A stretch of 64,000 nucleotides of DNA from Modestobacter versicolor (GCF_014195485.1 NZ_JACIBU010000002.1:248001-312000), one strand, 5' to 3'; counted from the stretch's first letter, positions 22,895-39,467 are shown. Notes: generated from the letters alone by a model not told the origin. Numbers and translations: made by a program.

Positions 22895-23680
22895 TCAGCG
22901 ACCGGAGAAGGTCGCCTTGCCCGGGCCGCTCTCCAGGAACGAGGCCATCCCGGTCTTCTGGTCCTCGGTGTCGAACAGCTCGGCGAACAGCCGGCTCTCC
23001 AGCTCCAGCCCGGCGGCCAGCGGCCCGTCCAGGCCCTCGTCGATCGCCCGCTTGGCCGCGGCCAGCGCCAGCGGCGGGCCGGCGGCGAACTTGCGGGCCA
23101 TCGCGACGGCGGTCGGGTACACCTCGTCGTCCGGGACGACGGCGTCGGCGAGCCCCATCTCCAGCGCCTCCTCCGCGGCCACGTGCCGGCCGGTGAAGAC
23201 CAGGTCCTTGGCCTTCGCGGGGCCGACCAGCCGGGCCAGCCGCTGGGTGCCGCCGGCGCCGGGGATGACGCCGAGCTGGATCTCCGGCTGGCCGATCCGG
23301 GCGTTGGTGCCCAGCACCCGGAAGTCCGCGCACAGCGCCAGCTCGTACCCGCCGCCCAGCGCGTAGCCGGTGACCGCGGCGATGACCGGCTTGGGGATGC
23401 GGGCGACCGCGGTGAACGACGCGGTGAGCTCGCGGCCCCAGGCGACCATGCTCGCCCCGGTCAGCTGGGACATCGCCTTGATGTCGGCGCCGGCGGCGAA
23501 CACCCGCTCACCGCCGTACAGCACGACGGCGCGCACCGCGGCGTCCTCGGTGGCCTGCAGGGCGGCGGCCCGCACCTCGCGGTGCAGCTGCTCGTCGATC
23601 GCGTTCATCTTCGGGCGGTCCAGCCGGATCGTGCCGACCCCGTCCTCGACCTGCAGGGTGACGAACTCGGGCGCTGCCAT
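22895..23680 (-). CDS. Enoyl-CoA hydratase
   Basis: 261 residues of the crotonase family, hydrating trans-2-enoyl-CoA in beta-oxidation. Oxyanion-hole segments are [11 protein letters not shown] and [16 protein letters not shown]. Both catalytic glutamates are present, E113 (GGGYELAL) and E133 ([19 protein letters not shown]), so true hydratase activity is likely. It lies next to etfBA and the PLP gene on the same strand. Chain-length preference cannot be told. Confidence 0.93.
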   Translation of the reverse strand: MAAPEFVTLQVEDGVGTIRLDRPKMNAIDEQLHREVRAAALQATEDAAVRAVVLYGGERVFAAGADIKAMSQLTGASMVAWGRELTASFTAVARIPKPVIAAVTGYALGGGYELALCADFRVLGTNARIGQPEIQLGVIPGAGGTQRLARLVGPAKAKDLVFTGRHVAAEEALEMGLADAVVPDDEVYPTAVAMARKFAAGPPLALAAAKRAIDEGLDGPLAAGLELESRLFAELFDTEDQKTGMASFLESGPGKATFSGR

Positions 23681-23729
23681 GCCGGGCCTCCGTGAACTCG
23701 GGTGGGACGTCGGTGTCCGGCTGCTGACC

Positions 23730-24530
23730 TTAGGCGGCGCGCCGGGCGCTGAACCGGCCGCGCTCGCGCTGGACCTCCAGCGGGACGCCGAAGGCGTCGG
23801 AGAGCAGCGGTGCGGTCAGCACCTCGTCGGCCGGCCCCGCGGCCACCACCTCACCGCCGCGCAGCAGCAGCGCGTGGGTGTAGGCCGGGGGGATCTCCTC
23901 GACGTGGTGGGTGACCAGCACCTGGGCCGGGGCGTAGCGGTCGCGGGCCAGGTCGGACAGCCGGGTGACCAGGTCCTCGCGGCCGCCGAGGTCCAGCCCG
24001 GCGCCGGGCTCGTCGAGCAGCAGCAGCTCCGGGTCGGTCATCAGCGCGCGGGCGATCTGGGTGCGCTTGCGCTCGCCCTCCGACAGCGTGCCGAACGGGC
24101 GGTGGGCCATCCGGGCCACGCCCCACTGCTGCATGAGCACCGCCGCGCGGGTGAGGTCGTGGACGTCGTAGCGCTCCCGCCACCGGCCGACGACGGCGTA
24201 CCCGGCGCTGACCACGATGTCGCCGACCCGCTCGCTGGGGTTGATCCGCTGGGCGAGCGCGGCGCTGGTCAGCCCGATCCGCGGGCGCAGCTCGAACACG
24301 TCGACCGCGCCGAGGGTCTCCCCCAGGATCCGGACCTCGCCCCGGGTGGGGTGCATCTGCGCCGACGCCAGCTGCAGCAGCGTCGTCTTGCCCGCGCCGT
24401 TGGGACCGAGCAGCACCCACCGCTCGTCGGGCCGGACCGTCCAGTCGACGCCGCGCAGCAGGTGCGCCTCGCCCCGGACGACGTCCACACCGCGGATCTC
24501 GACGACCGGCTCTGTCCACACGCCGCCCAT
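23730..24530 (-). CDS. Stand-alone ABC transporter ATPase
   Basis: About 266 residues. Walker A GPNGAGKTTLL, Q-loop region near LTSAALAQRIN, signature LSEGERKRTQIARAL, Walker B LLLLDEP, and H-loop VTHHVEEIPPAYTHALLL are all intact. No membrane or binding-protein gene is adjacent. The sequence around the switch (THHVEEIPPAYTHALLLRGG) resembles ModF/YlmA-like ATPases, which act without an obvious permease. ATG 24530 is the chosen start; GTG 24521 is possible. The exact role is unknown. Confidence 0.88.
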   Translation of the reverse strand: MGGVWTEPVVEIRGVDVVRGEAHLLRGVDWTVRPDERWVLLGPNGAGKTTLLQLASAQMHPTRGEVRILGETLGAVDVFELRPRIGLTSAALAQRINPSERVGDIVVSAGYAVVGRWRERYDVHDLTRAAVLMQQWGVARMAHRPFGTLSEGERKRTQIARALMTDPELLLLDEPGAGLDLGGREDLVTRLSDLARDRYAPAQVLVTHHVEEIPPAYTHALLLRGGEVVAAGPADEVLTAPLLSDAFGVPLEVQRERGRFSARRAA

Positions 24531-24602
24531 CCAACCAACCCGCCGGGCGTCACGGGCGGCGGGCTGCAGGACGGCGCGCCGCCGGTCGGGCACGATGCCC
24601 GG

Positions 24603-26777
<2,175 letters not shown>

Positions 26778-26783
26778 GACGAC

Positions 26784-26814
26784 GCGACCCCCGTGCCGTC
26801 GGCACGGGGGTCGC
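26784..26814 (+). terminator. Perfect 14-bp hairpin after glgX
   Basis: GCGACCCCCGTGCC, loop GTC, GGCACGGGGGTCGC: a perfect stem five bases past the stop codon, without a T-run. Confidence 0.8.
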
Positions 26815-26820
26815 TCAGGT

Positions 26821-26892
26821 GACGTGCTGGAACGGCCCCCTCTCAGGGACCCACCCCGAGCTCGCGAGGGGTGGGGGGAGAGGGGGTCCTTC
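26821..26892 (-). repeat. Structured 3'-UTR repeat, copy B
   Basis: Outer arms GGCCCCCTCTC / GAGAGGGGGTCC, inner stem CCACCCC / GGGGTGG and loop GAGCTCGCGA on the plus strand. It begins three bases past the stop codon of the minus-strand FHA gene and shares about 20 identical bases with copy A at its far end. Confidence 0.78.
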
Positions 26893-26895
26893 TCG

Positions 26896-27867
26896 TTACT
26901 CGGGCGTCTGCTCGAAGGTGATGACGGTCCAGCCCAGCAGCAGGCGGTCGCCGTCGGCGAGCGGGTGCGGGACACCCGGCTCGAGCTGGGTCCACTCGGT
27001 GGCCTCCGGGCCGGCGACGTGGGTGCCGTTGAGCGAGCCGAGGTCGGTCAGCGAGACCTCCCGGCCGGCGCGCTGGATCGCGGCGTGGGCCGACGACAGC
27101 ACGTTCTGGGTGTCGGCGATCGGGACCGGGCGCGCGTTGCCGCTGGTCACCAGGTCGTGGCCGTCGGGACGGCGGCCGAGCACCAGGTCCTCGTCGACGG
27201 TGACGACCATGCCGTCGTCGAAGCGCAGCACCGGCGCGGCCGGCGGCTCGGGCCGCCAGAACGCGGTCTGCTCGCCACCCTGGCCGACCGGCTGGTCGGA
27301 GATCCGCCCGGAGTTGCCGAAGCCCGCGTCGGAACCGGCGGTGAAGGACTCACCGCTGGGCAGCGAGGTGGCCGGCGGGACGGCGACGGACGGGGAGGCG
27401 GCCGCGGCAGCCAGCTGGAGCAGCGCGCCCGAGCCGGGCACGGTGCCCTCGACGAGGTCGAGGGCGACGCCCGGCGGCATCGCGGCAGCGGGCTGGCCGG
27501 GGCCGACGTAGAGGGTCTGGCCGAGGGAGAAGCCGGAGGCGAGCGTGCAGCCGTCGACCGCCGAGCCGGACACCGGGACGCCGTCGACGGCGGGCTGGCC
27601 CTTGCCGGACCACAGCGCGACACCGGCTCCGGTGCCCCCCGCGGTGTCGGCGAGCACCAGCGCGAAGGACGCCGGGCCGTCGGCGAGCCGGGTCACCGAG
27701 CCGGCGACAGCGGCCAGCACGCGGTCGGCGCCGGGGCCGGTGACGCCCAGGCAGGCGTGCAGGGCCGCCACCAGCGCCGGCGACCCGGGGGCGTCGACCC
27801 ACAGCAGGCCGCCGCCACGTCGGGCGACGACAGAGTCTCCGGGGAGCACCTCACAGCGGTCGGGCAT
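26896..27867 (-). CDS. FHA-domain protein
   Basis: 323 residues. The C-terminal ~100 residues form a forkhead-associated phosphothreonine-binding domain: LVLGRRPDGHDLV, then VLSSAHAAIQ (Ser-x-x-His) and LTDLGSLNGTHV. The N-terminal ~190 residues (PGDSVVARRGGGLLWVDA..., VALDLVEGTVPGSGALLQL) are not a named domain to me and end in an Ala/Ser-rich linker. It may read Ser/Thr-kinase signals, but no kinase or phosphatase gene is adjacent. ATG 27867 is supported by a leaderless-type TAGGCT seven bases upstream. Confidence 0.82.
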   Translation of the reverse strand: MPDRCEVLPGDSVVARRGGGLLWVDAPGSPALVAALHACLGVTGPGADRVLAAVAGSVTRLADGPASFALVLADTAGGTGAGVALWSGKGQPAVDGVPVSGSAVDGCTLASGFSLGQTLYVGPGQPAAAMPPGVALDLVEGTVPGSGALLQLAAAAASPSVAVPPATSLPSGESFTAGSDAGFGNSGRISDQPVGQGGEQTAFWRPEPPAAPVLRFDDGMVVTVDEDLVLGRRPDGHDLVTSGNARPVPIADTQNVLSSAHAAIQRAGREVSLTDLGSLNGTHVAGPEATEWTQLEPGVPHPLADGDRLLLGWTVITFEQTPE

Positions 27868-27874
27868 GACGGCC

Positions 27875-27880
27875 AGCCTA
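27875..27880 (-). promoter_or_regulatory. -10 hexamer TAGGCT, leaderless-type, FHA gene
   Basis: TAGGCT on the minus strand, separated by seven bases from ATG 27867, with no Shine-Dalgarno. The remaining ~190 bases up to glgP show nothing else I can support. Confidence 0.55.
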
Positions 27881-28071
27881 ATGACGTGCAGGCACATCCG
27901 GTGCCCTGCGGACGGCGTGGCACGCCACGACATCAGCCTGTTGCGCACGACCTGTACCAGCCGTCACACCCGACGCAGCCGTTCCGCGACCGACGGGCGT
28001 CGTCCGTGCGCGGAGCGTCACCGGCCGGCACACTCGCCTCATCCGTCCCAGAGGGCTGGACGGCTCCTCCA

Positions 28072-30621
28072 TCAGGCGTTGACGACGACCCCCAGCTCGG
28101 CCGGCACTGCCGCGTTCGCCGAGTGCGGCAGCACCCGGACGGTGTAGCCGAAGGCCCCGGTGCGGGTCAGCGGCACGGTGGCGGTGAACCAGTGGCGGGA
28201 GCCCTCGGTGCCGTCGTGCTGCATCGGCACGGTGGTCACCTGGTGCAGCCCGTCGGCGTCGTCCACCCGGCCGAAGGCGGCCTCGACGAGGACGTCGGCC
28301 GGCGACAGCCCGGGCAGTTCCACCTCCGCCCGCAGGTCGATGCCGCCACCGATCTCCGGGGTCTCGCCCACCCCGGTCGCCTCGACGTGCGCCACCCGCA
28401 CCCCGTGCCAGTGGTCGAGCAGGTGCGCGCGCCAGGTCGCCTCGTGGCACGCCGCCTCGTACCCGCCGGCGGCCATGGTGCGGGCCGAGCCGGCCGCGGG
28501 GACGTAGAGCTGCTCCACGTAGTCGCGCACCATCCGGGTGGCGAGCACCTTGGGGCCGGTCTCGCGCAGGGTGTCCCGGACCATCTCCACCCAGCGGGTG
28601 GGTATGCCGTCGTGGTCGACCTCGTAGAAGCGCGGCAGCACCTGGCGGTCCAGCAGCTCGTAGATCGCCTGGGCCTCGACCTCGTCCCGCCGGTCGGGGT
28701 CGGCCACGCCGTCGGCGGTCGGGATCGCCCAGCCGTTCTGGCCGTCGAACCACTCGTCCCACCAGCCGTCGCGGATGGAGAGGTTCAGCCCGCCGTTGAG
28801 CGCGGACTTCATCCCCGACGTGCCGCACGCCTCCAGCGGCCGCAGCGGGTTGTTCAGCCACACGTCGCAGCCCCAGTACAGGTAGCGCGCCATGCCGATG
28901 TCGTAGTTGGGCAGGAACGCGATGCGGTGCCGGATCGCCGGGTCGTCGGCAAACTTCACCATCTGCTGGATCAGCTGCTTGCCGCCGTCGTCGGCCGGGT
29001 GGCTCTTGCCGGCGATGACCAGCTGGATCGGCCGCTCGTCGTCCAGCAGCAGCGCCCTGAGCCGGTCGGGGTCGCGGAGCATCAGCGTCAGCCGCTTGTA
29101 GGACGGCACCCGCCGGGCGAACCCGATGGTGAGGACGTCGGGGTCGAACGCGCTCTCGGTCCAGCCCAGCTCGGCCTCGGCCGCGCCGCGGGACAGCGCC
29201 GTGGCCCGCACCCGGCGCCGGACCTCCTCGACCAGCCGGCCGCGCAGCAGCCGGCGGGTGCGCCACAGCTCGCCGGCGTCGATCCGGTCGACGCCGTCGA
29301 AGTGGACGTCGCCCTGCACGGTGGCCGGGTCGCCCTGGCTGGTGGTCTGGGTGCCCAGCTCGACCAGCTCGCGCGCCGTCCAGGTCGGGGCGTGCACACC
29401 GTTGGTGATCGAGCCGATCGGGACGTCGTCGGGGTCGAAGCCCGGCCACAGGGCGCCGAACATGTCGCGGCTGACGTGGCCGTGCAGCTGGCTCACGCCG
29501 TTGGCCCGCTGCCCCAGCCGCAGGCCCATGTGCGCCATGTTGAACTTGCTCGGGTCCTCCTCGGCGCCCAGCGGCAGCAGCTGGTCGACCGGGACGCCGA
29601 ACCCGGCGAAGTAGCGCTCGATGAGGGCCCGGGGGAACCGGTCGATGCCGGCCGGCACCGGCGTGTGGGTGGTGAACACCGTGCCACCGCGCACCGCCTG
29701 CAGCGCCTCGGCGAAGGACAGCCCGTGCGACTCGGTGAGCTCGCGGATCCGCTCCACGCCCTGGAACCCGGCGTGCCCCTCGTTGGCGTGGAAGACCTCC
29801 GGCTGCGGGGTGCCGGTGAGCGAGCAGTACGCCCGCAGCGCCCGCACGCCGCCGATGCCCAGCAGCATCTCCTGGCGGAGCCGGTGGTCCTCGCCGCCGC
29901 CGTAGAGCCGGTCGGTGACCAGCCGCTCGGCGGGGGCGTTCTCCTCGATGTCGCTGTCGAGCAGCAGCAGCTGCACCCGGCCGACCTGGGCGCGGTAGAC
30001 GTGCGCGGAGAGGGTGCGGCCCTCGGGCAGCGGGACGGTGATCACCACGGCGTTGCGGTCGGCGTCGCGCAGCAGCTTCAGCGGCAGGCCGTGCGGGTCG
30101 AGCGCCGGGTAGTGCTCGAGCTGCCAGCCGTCGGGCGACAGGCTCTGGGAGAAGTAGCCCGCGCGGTAGAGCAGCCCGACCCCCACCAGCGGGACGCCGA
30201 GGTCGGAGGCGGCCTTGAGGTGGTCGCCGGCCAGGATGCCCAGCCCGCCCGAGTACTGCGGGAGCACCTCGGTGATGCCGAACTCGGCGGAGAAGTAGGC
30301 GATCGTGGCCGGCGCCTCCTCCCCCAGCGACTGGTACCAGTGCGGGGCGTCGAGGTAGGTGTTCAGGTCGTCGGCGACCGCCTGGAGCCGCTGCAGGAAG
30401 GCCGGGTCGTCGGCCAGCATGGCCAGCCGCTCGGCGGACACCTCCCCCAGCACCGTCACCGGGTCGCCGCCGCAGCTGTCCCACAGCTCGGGGTCCAGCG
30501 CCTCGAAGAGGTCACGGGTCTCCGGGTGCCACGACCAGCGCAGGTTGGTGACCAGCTGCGACAGCGGCCGCAGGGCCTCGGGGAGGGACGCTCGGACGGT
30601 GAGTCTGCGGAGGGCTCGCAC
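28072..30621 (-). CDS. glgP: Alpha-glucan (maltodextrin/glycogen) phosphorylase
   Basis: GT35 phosphorylase that releases glucose-1-phosphate from alpha-1,4-glucans with PLP. About 849 residues. Visible landmarks are NLRWSWHPETRDLFEALDP at the N-terminus, YFSAEFGITEVLPQYSGGLG, FHANEGHAGF, and the PLP-lysine segment GTSGMKSALNGGLNLSIRDG. Actinobacterial homologues start with (M)xALRRxTVRA, which selects GTG 30621 (VRALRRLTVRAS) over the upstream GTG 30651. TAGGGT lies exactly seven bases before it, a leaderless arrangement. It is divergent from glgE. Confidence 0.95.
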   Translation of the reverse strand: MRALRRLTVRASLPEALRPLSQLVTNLRWSWHPETRDLFEALDPELWDSCGGDPVTVLGEVSAERLAMLADDPAFLQRLQAVADDLNTYLDAPHWYQSLGEEAPATIAYFSAEFGITEVLPQYSGGLGILAGDHLKAASDLGVPLVGVGLLYRAGYFSQSLSPDGWQLEHYPALDPHGLPLKLLRDADRNAVVITVPLPEGRTLSAHVYRAQVGRVQLLLLDSDIEENAPAERLVTDRLYGGGEDHRLRQEMLLGIGGVRALRAYCSLTGTPQPEVFHANEGHAGFQGVERIRELTESHGLSFAEALQAVRGGTVFTTHTPVPAGIDRFPRALIERYFAGFGVPVDQLLPLGAEEDPSKFNMAHMGLRLGQRANGVSQLHGHVSRDMFGALWPGFDPDDVPIGSITNGVHAPTWTARELVELGTQTTSQGDPATVQGDVHFDGVDRIDAGELWRTRRLLRGRLVEEVRRRVRATALSRGAAEAELGWTESAFDPDVLTIGFARRVPSYKRLTLMLRDPDRLRALLLDDERPIQLVIAGKSHPADDGGKQLIQQMVKFADDPAIRHRIAFLPNYDIGMARYLYWGCDVWLNNPLRPLEACGTSGMKSALNGGLNLSIRDGWWDEWFDGQNGWAIPTADGVADPDRRDEVEAQAIYELLDRQVLPRFYEVDHDGIPTRWVEMVRDTLRETGPKVLATRMVRDYVEQLYVPAAGSARTMAAGGYEAACHEATWRAHLLDHWHGVRVAHVEATGVGETPEIGGGIDLRAEVELPGLSPADVLVEAAFGRVDDADGLHQVTTVPMQHDGTEGSRHWFTATVPLTRTGAFGYTVRVLPHSANAAVPAELGVVVNA

Positions 30622-30628
30622 CTCCCGG

Positions 30629-30634
30629 ACCCTA
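30629..30634 (-). promoter_or_regulatory. -10 hexamer TAGGGT, leaderless-type, glgP
   Basis: TAGGGT on the minus strand, seven bases from GTG 30621, supporting the shorter glgP start. It faces the glgE promoter, with about 135 bases between the two -10 elements for shared control. Confidence 0.55.
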
Positions 30635-30769
30635 TCCGTGACCGCGCTCACGTCCAGGGCCGGCGGAGGGCTCCTGTGGACCCACGCCGGGTCCCTCCCG
30701 CCCCAGCCGCCACTCCCCCTCCCGGTTGAGCGCTTCCCCCGCCGACGTGTGCGCAGCTGGCGATCTGGA

Positions 30770-30775
30770 TAGCGT
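30770..30775 (+). promoter_or_regulatory. -10 hexamer TAGCGT, leaderless-type, glgE operon
   Basis: TAGCGT on the plus strand, seven bases from ATG 30783, with no Shine-Dalgarno. Confidence 0.55.
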
Positions 30776-30782
30776 TGCCGCG

Positions 30783-32801
<2,019 letters not shown>

Positions 32802-32804
32802 ACG

Positions 32805-32862
32805 AAGGGCCTGCCTGCCCCCCACCACTCGCACGCTCGCGGCGGGGCCCTGCAGGCAGGCC
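32805..32862 (+). repeat. Structured 3'-UTR repeat, copy D
   Basis: Transcript-sense outer arms GGCCTGCCTGC / GCAGGCAGGCC, inner stem CCCACCAC / GCGGCGGG and loop TCGCACGCTC (complement of copy A's loop). It starts three bases after the glgE stop with GAAGGGCC. Sitting inside the operon, it might partly terminate transcription or stabilise the upstream mRNA. Confidence 0.75.
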
Positions 32863-32905
32863 GCGGGACACACCACCCAAGCCCAGTGAGCGAGGACCCT
32901 TCCCC

Positions 32906-34779
<1,874 letters not shown>

Positions 34780-34780
<1 letters not shown>

Positions 34781-36150
34781 TGACTGCCTTGACCGACATG
34801 CTCGCCGACTGGATGCCCGGTCAGCGGTGGTTCGGCGGGAAGGGCCGCGAGTGGGCCGGGGTGGCCGAGGAGGGCTTCTTCCTGGACCAGTCCGACCCCG
34901 CGCTGTCGGTGCACCGGGTCCGGGTCAGCTACGCCGACGGCGCGACCGAGACCTACCTGGTGCCGCTGTCCTGGCGGAACGCCCCGGCCGAGGAGCTCTC
35001 CTCGGCGTTCGTCGGCGCGGTGCCCGGCACCCACGGTGAGAACTACGCCTACGACGCGATGCGCGACCGGGACGCGACCGTCCCGTGGCTCACCCACCTG
35101 GTCGCCGCCTCCACCGTCGGCCCGATGCACTTCCACCCGGCCGGGGTCGCCTACATCCCCGAGGGGCTGCCCGGCGACGTCATCTCGACCGAGCAGAGCA
35201 ACACCTCGCTGGTCTACGGCGAGACCGCGATCATGAAGCTCTTCCGCCGGCTCGAGCCCGGGCTGAACCCGGACGTCGAGATCCACGACGCGCTGCGGCG
35301 CACCGAGAACAAGCACATCGCGCCGCTGCTCGGGCACATCGAGATCGACGACCCGGCCGGCGGCGAGCCGGCCACCGTCGCGATGCTGCAGACCTTCGTG
35401 CCCAACGCCAGCGACGGCTGGCGGCTGGCCACCTCCAGCGTGCGCGACCTCTACGCCGAGGCCGACCTGCACGCCGACGAGGTGGGCGGCGACTTCGCCG
35501 GGGAGAGCGAGCGGCTGGGCGAGGCCACCGCCTCGGTGCACGCCGACCTCGCCCAGGTGCTGCCCACCGAGACCGCCGACCGCGACTGGTACGCCGCGCT
35601 GGCCGGGCAGATGACCGAGCGGCTGGAGGCGGCGCTCGCCGTCGTCCCCGACCTGGCCGAGCACGCCGACGCCCTGCGGGCGCTCTACGCCGCGGTGGCC
35701 GGCACCGACGAGCCGGTGGTCCGCCAGCGGGTGCACGGCGACCTGCACCTGGGCCAGGTGCTGCGCACCACGACCGGCTGGATCGTGCTGGACTTCGAGG
35801 GTGAGCCGGCCCGGCCGCTGGCCGCGCGCCGCGAGCTGGACACCCCGCTGCGCGACGTCGCCGGGATGCTGCGGTCCTTCGACTACGCCGCCCGGCACAT
35901 GCTCGTCGAGCAGCCCGGCGACCCGCAGCGCGCCTACCGCGCGCAGGAGTGGGCCGAGCGCAACCGGACGGCGTTCTGCGAGGGCTACTCGGCCGCCGCC
36001 GGAGGCGTCACACTGTCGAGCGAATCCGCGCTGCTGCGGGCCTTCGAGGCCGACAAGGCGGTGTACGAGTGCGTCTACGAGGCGCGCAATCGCCCGCACT
36101 GGCTGATGATCCCGCTGAGCTCGTTGTCCCGGTTGACCTCCGGCGACTGA
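34780..36150 (+). CDS. pep2: Maltokinase
   Basis: Phosphorylates maltose to alpha-maltose-1-phosphate, the GlgE substrate (also named mak). 456 residues, a normal length. The N-terminal cap has [15 protein letters not shown]; the phosphotransferase core has [38 protein letters not shown] (catalytic Asp) and [17 protein letters not shown] (metal site). Its ATG overlaps the treS stop by one base. After its stop the bases AGAAGGACCC resemble the start of the 3'-UTR repeats, but no hairpin of that family follows. Confidence 0.96.
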
Positions 36151-36223
36151 AGAAGGACCCGGTGCCCCCACCCCGCACCGCGGCCCGACCGACCCGGACG
36201 ACCGAAGTACCTGGAGGGACCCC

Positions 36224-39200
36224 ATGACGATCGACGACACCCAGCCGCCGGGCACCGACACCCCCGAGCAGCCGGCCGACAAGGCCGAGCTCACCCGCCG
36301 CGTCGAGGAGAAGACCGCCGCGGTGCAGGCCGCGGCCGACGGCGACGCGGCGCCCCCCATGAAGGCGACCCGCAAGGCAGCTGCCAGGAAGGCCCCGGCG
36401 AAGAAGGCCGCCGCAGCACCGGGCGAGGCGGCGACCACGGCCGACGCCCCCGCGCCGGCCAAGCGCACCCGCAAGGCCGCGGCTGCGAAGGCCGCCCCGC
36501 CGCAGGGCGACGCGGTCGTCGAGGCGGCCACCGAGGCGCCGGCCAAGCGCACCCGCAAGGCCGCCGCGAAGAAGGCAGCCCCGGCCGCCACCGACGCGAC
36601 GGCAGAGGCACCGGCTCCCCCCGCCAAGCGCACCCGCAAGGCGGCCAAGAAGGTGACCGCCACCCCGGTGGTGGCGCCCGCGCCGATCGCCGAGCCCGGC
36701 AACCCGTCGGCCCCCTCGGCGCCGCAGCCCGAGCCGCCGAGCCCCGACCCGGCCGAGCCGAACACCCCGCAGGTCCCGGCCGACGGCCAGCACGCCGGCA
36801 CCGGCGGCAGCTCCCCCGCCGAGACCGCCTCCAACCCCGGTGACGAGCTGGCGCCCGACACGGTGCCGGTCGACGTGCCGTCGGAGGACGCCGCCCCGGC
36901 CGCGGACACCGCTCCGGCTGAGGACACCAGCCCGGCCGCGGACACCGCCCCCGGCGAGGTCTCCGGCGAGGTCTCCGGCGCGGCCACCGGTGCCGCGGTC
37001 ACCACCGCCGACCTGGTCACCAGCGAGGTCACCGACCTGCCGCCGGCACCGGAGCAGGCTCCCGAGCCGGCCGCGACCGAACTCGTCGAGGCGCTCCCCG
37101 AGGGCGAGACCCCGGTGAGCACCTCGGTGCCGGCCGAGGCCACCCCGGCCGGCCAGGAGGTCGACCACGAGGCGCTGGCCGCCGTCGTCGACGGGTGGTC
37201 CTTCGACCCGCACGGCGTGCTCGGCGCCCACCGGCTGCCCGAGGGCTGGGCCGTGCGCACGCTGCGGCCCGACGCCGTCGCGGTCGCCGTCGTCGACCAG
37301 GACGGCACCCGCTACGAGGCCCGGCAGGTGTTCCGCGGCGGGGTGTACGAGGCCCGGCTCCCGCAGCAGCCCGGCGACTACCGGATCGAGGTCGTCTACC
37401 CCGACGGTGCCGGCGGCACCGACACCTACCTGGTCGACGACCCCTACCGCTGGCTGCCCACCCTCGGCCAGCTCGACCAGCACCTCCTCCGCGAGGGCCG
37501 GCACGAGAAGCTCTGGACCGTGCTGGGCGCGCACGTGCGCGGCTACGACACCCCGGGCGGCCGCGTGGACGGCGTCTCCTTCGCCGTCTGGGCGCCCAAC
37601 GCGCGCGGCGTGAAGGTCACCGGCGACTTCGACTACTGGGAGGCCCGCGCCTACCCGATGCGGTCGCTGGGCTCCTCCGGCGTCTGGGAGATCTTCGTGC
37701 CCGGCGCCCAGGTGGGCACCCGGTACCGCTTCCACGTGCTCGGCGCCGACGGTCAGTGGCGGGTGAAGAGCGACCCGCTGGCGTTCGCCACCGAGGTGCC
37801 GCCGTCCAACGCGTCGGTGGTCACCGCCTCCACCCACGAGTGGGGCGACGACGAGTGGCTCGCCGGCCGCGCCCAGGGCAGCTGGCACGAGCGCCCGATG
37901 AGCGTCTACGAGGTGCACGCCGGCTCGTGGCGGCAGGGTCTGTCCTACCGCGAGATGGCTGACGAGCTCGTCGCCTACGTCAAGGACGCCGGGTTCACCC
38001 ACCTGGAGTTCATGCCGCTGGCCGAGCACCCGTTCGGCGGCTCGTGGGGCTACCAGGTGACCTCCTACTACGCCCCGACCTCGCGCTTCGGCTCGCCCGA
38101 CGACCTGCGCTACCTCATCGACACCGCCCACCAGGCCGGCATCGGCGTCATCGTCGACTGGGTGCCGGCGCACTTCCCCAAGGACGAGTGGGCGCTGGCC
38201 CGCTTCGACGGCACCCCGCTGTACGAGCACCCGGACCCGCGCCGCGGCGAGCAGCCCGACTGGGGCACCTACGTGTTCGACTTCGGCCGCCCCGAGGTGC
38301 GCAACTTCCTGGTCGCGAACGCGCTGTTCTGGGCCCAGGAGTTCCACGTCGACGGCATCCGGGTCGACGCGGTCGCCTCGATGCTCTACCTGGACTACTC
38401 CCGCAACGACGGGGAGTGGACGCCGAACCAGTACGGCGGCCGGGAGAACCTGGAGGCCGTCGCGTTCCTGCAGGAGATGAACGCCACGCTCTACCGCGAG
38501 GTGCCCGGCGTGGTCTCCATCGCCGAGGAGTCGACCGCCTGGCCGGGCGTCACCCGGCCCACGTACCTGGGCGGGCTGGGCTTCGGCTTCAAGTGGAACA
38601 TGGGCTGGATGCACGACTCGCTGGGCTACATGGCCAAGCAGCCGGTGTACCGCAGCTTCCACCACAGCCAGCTCACGTTCTCCCTGGTCTACGCCTTCTC
38701 CGAGAACTACGTGCTGCCGATCAGCCACGACGAGGTCGTCTACGGCAAGGGCTCGCTGATCCGGAAGATGCCCGGTGACCGCTGGCAGCAGCTGGCGAAC
38801 CTGCGCGCCTACCTGGCCTACATGTGGGCGCACCCGGGCAAGCAGCTGCTGTTCATGGGCTCGGAGTTCGGCCAGCTGTCGGAGTGGGCGGAGAGCCGCT
38901 CGCTGGACTGGTGGCACCTCGACGACCCGGCGCACCGCGGGGTCCTGGACCTGGTCCGCGACCTGAACACGGTCTACAAGGACACCGAGGCGCTGTGGAG
39001 CCAGGACGTCGACCCGGCCGGCTTCCAGTGGATCGACGCCAACGACGCCGGCGGGAACACGCTGACCTTCCTGCGCTACGGCAAGGGCGGTCAGGTGCTG
39101 GCGTGCGTCGCCAACTTCTCCGGGCAGCCGCACGTCGACTACCGGATCGGGCTGCCCCGCGGCGGCCGGTGGCGTGAGCTGGTCAACACCGACTTCCAGG

Positions 39201-39463
39201 GCTACGGCGGCTCGGGGGTGGGCAACCTGGGCGGCGTCGACGCCGTCGCGGAGAGCTGGCACGGCCAGCCGTGGTCGGCGACGCTGACCGCGCCGCCGCT
39301 GGCGACCGTGTGGTTCGTGCACGAGGGCCCCGAGCCCGAGCTGCCCGACGACGGGGAGCCCAGCGACCCCGCGCACACCGCGGCGGCCGAGGCCTCCGGG
39401 CTCGCCGAGGGCCCGGGCTCCGGGCTCCAGCCCGCCGAGGTCGACACCTCCACCGAGCACTGA
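36224..39463 (+). CDS. glgB: 1,4-alpha-glucan branching enzyme with a long histone-like N-terminal tail
   Basis: Introduces alpha-1,6 branches into the glucan made by GlgE. 1079 residues, against about 730 for usual GlgB. Residues ~315-1079 are a complete enzyme: N1 domain ([14 protein letters not shown]), CBM48 ([19 protein letters not shown]), GH13_9 barrel with nucleophile D715 ([12 protein letters not shown]), acid/base E768 ([10 protein letters not shown]) and third Asp ([12 protein letters not shown]). Residues 1-~145 are Ala/Lys-rich with three KRTRKAA repeats at about 80, 108 and 135, plus [17 protein letters not shown]. Residues ~150-310 are Pro/Ala/Glu-rich and acidic. Both parts look disordered. 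The ATG has GGAGGG upstream, and the tail is in frame with normal codon use, so it is probably real. Confidence 0.96.
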   Translation: MTIDDTQPPGTDTPEQPADKAELTRRVEEKTAAVQAAADGDAAPPMKATRKAAARKAPAKKAAAAPGEAATTADAPAPAKRTRKAAAAKAAPPQGDAVVEAATEAPAKRTRKAAAKKAAPAATDATAEAPAPPAKRTRKAAKKVTATPVVAPAPIAEPGNPSAPSAPQPEPPSPDPAEPNTPQVPADGQHAGTGGSSPAETASNPGDELAPDTVPVDVPSEDAAPAADTAPAEDTSPAADTAPGEVSGEVSGAATGAAVTTADLVTSEVTDLPPAPEQAPEPAATELVEALPEGETPVSTSVPAEATPAGQEVDHEALAAVVDGWSFDPHGVLGAHRLPEGWAVRTLRPDAVAVAVVDQDGTRYEARQVFRGGVYEARLPQQPGDYRIEVVYPDGAGGTDTYLVDDPYRWLPTLGQLDQHLLREGRHEKLWTVLGAHVRGYDTPGGRVDGVSFAVWAPNARGVKVTGDFDYWEARAYPMRSLGSSGVWEIFVPGAQVGTRYRFHVLGADGQWRVKSDPLAFATEVPPSNASVVTASTHEWGDDEWLAGRAQGSWHERPMSVYEVHAGSWRQGLSYREMADELVAYVKDAGFTHLEFMPLAEHPFGGSWGYQVTSYYAPTSRFGSPDDLRYLIDTAHQAGIGVIVDWVPAHFPKDEWALARFDGTPLYEHPDPRRGEQPDWGTYVFDFGRPEVRNFLVANALFWAQEFHVDGIRVDAVASMLYLDYSRNDGEWTPNQYGGRENLEAVAFLQEMNATLYREVPGVVSIAEESTAWPGVTRPTYLGGLGFGFKWNMGWMHDSLGYMAKQPVYRSFHHSQLTFSLVYAFSENYVLPISHDEVVYGKGSLIRKMPGDRWQQLANLRAYLAYMWAHPGKQLLFMGSEFGQLSEWAESRSLDWWHLDDPAHRGVLDLVRDLNTVYKDTEALWSQDVDPAGFQWIDANDAGGNTLTFLRYGKGGQVLACVANFSGQPHVDYRIGLPRGGRWRELVNTDFQGYGGSGVGNLGGVDAVAESWHGQPWSATLTAPPLATVWFVHEGPEPELPDDGEPSDPAHTAAAEASGLAEGPGSGLQPAEVDTSTEH

Positions 39464-39467
39464 CCGC

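Noticed and set aside
24286-24303. TCGAACACGTCGACCG inside the ABC ATPase gene, resembling a LexA box
   Set aside because: Right half does not match the palindrome and the site is deep in a coding region.
36160-36200. AGAAGGACCC after the pep2 stop as a fifth 3'-UTR repeat
   Set aside because: The opening bases match but neither the loop GAGCNNGCGA nor complementary arms are present.
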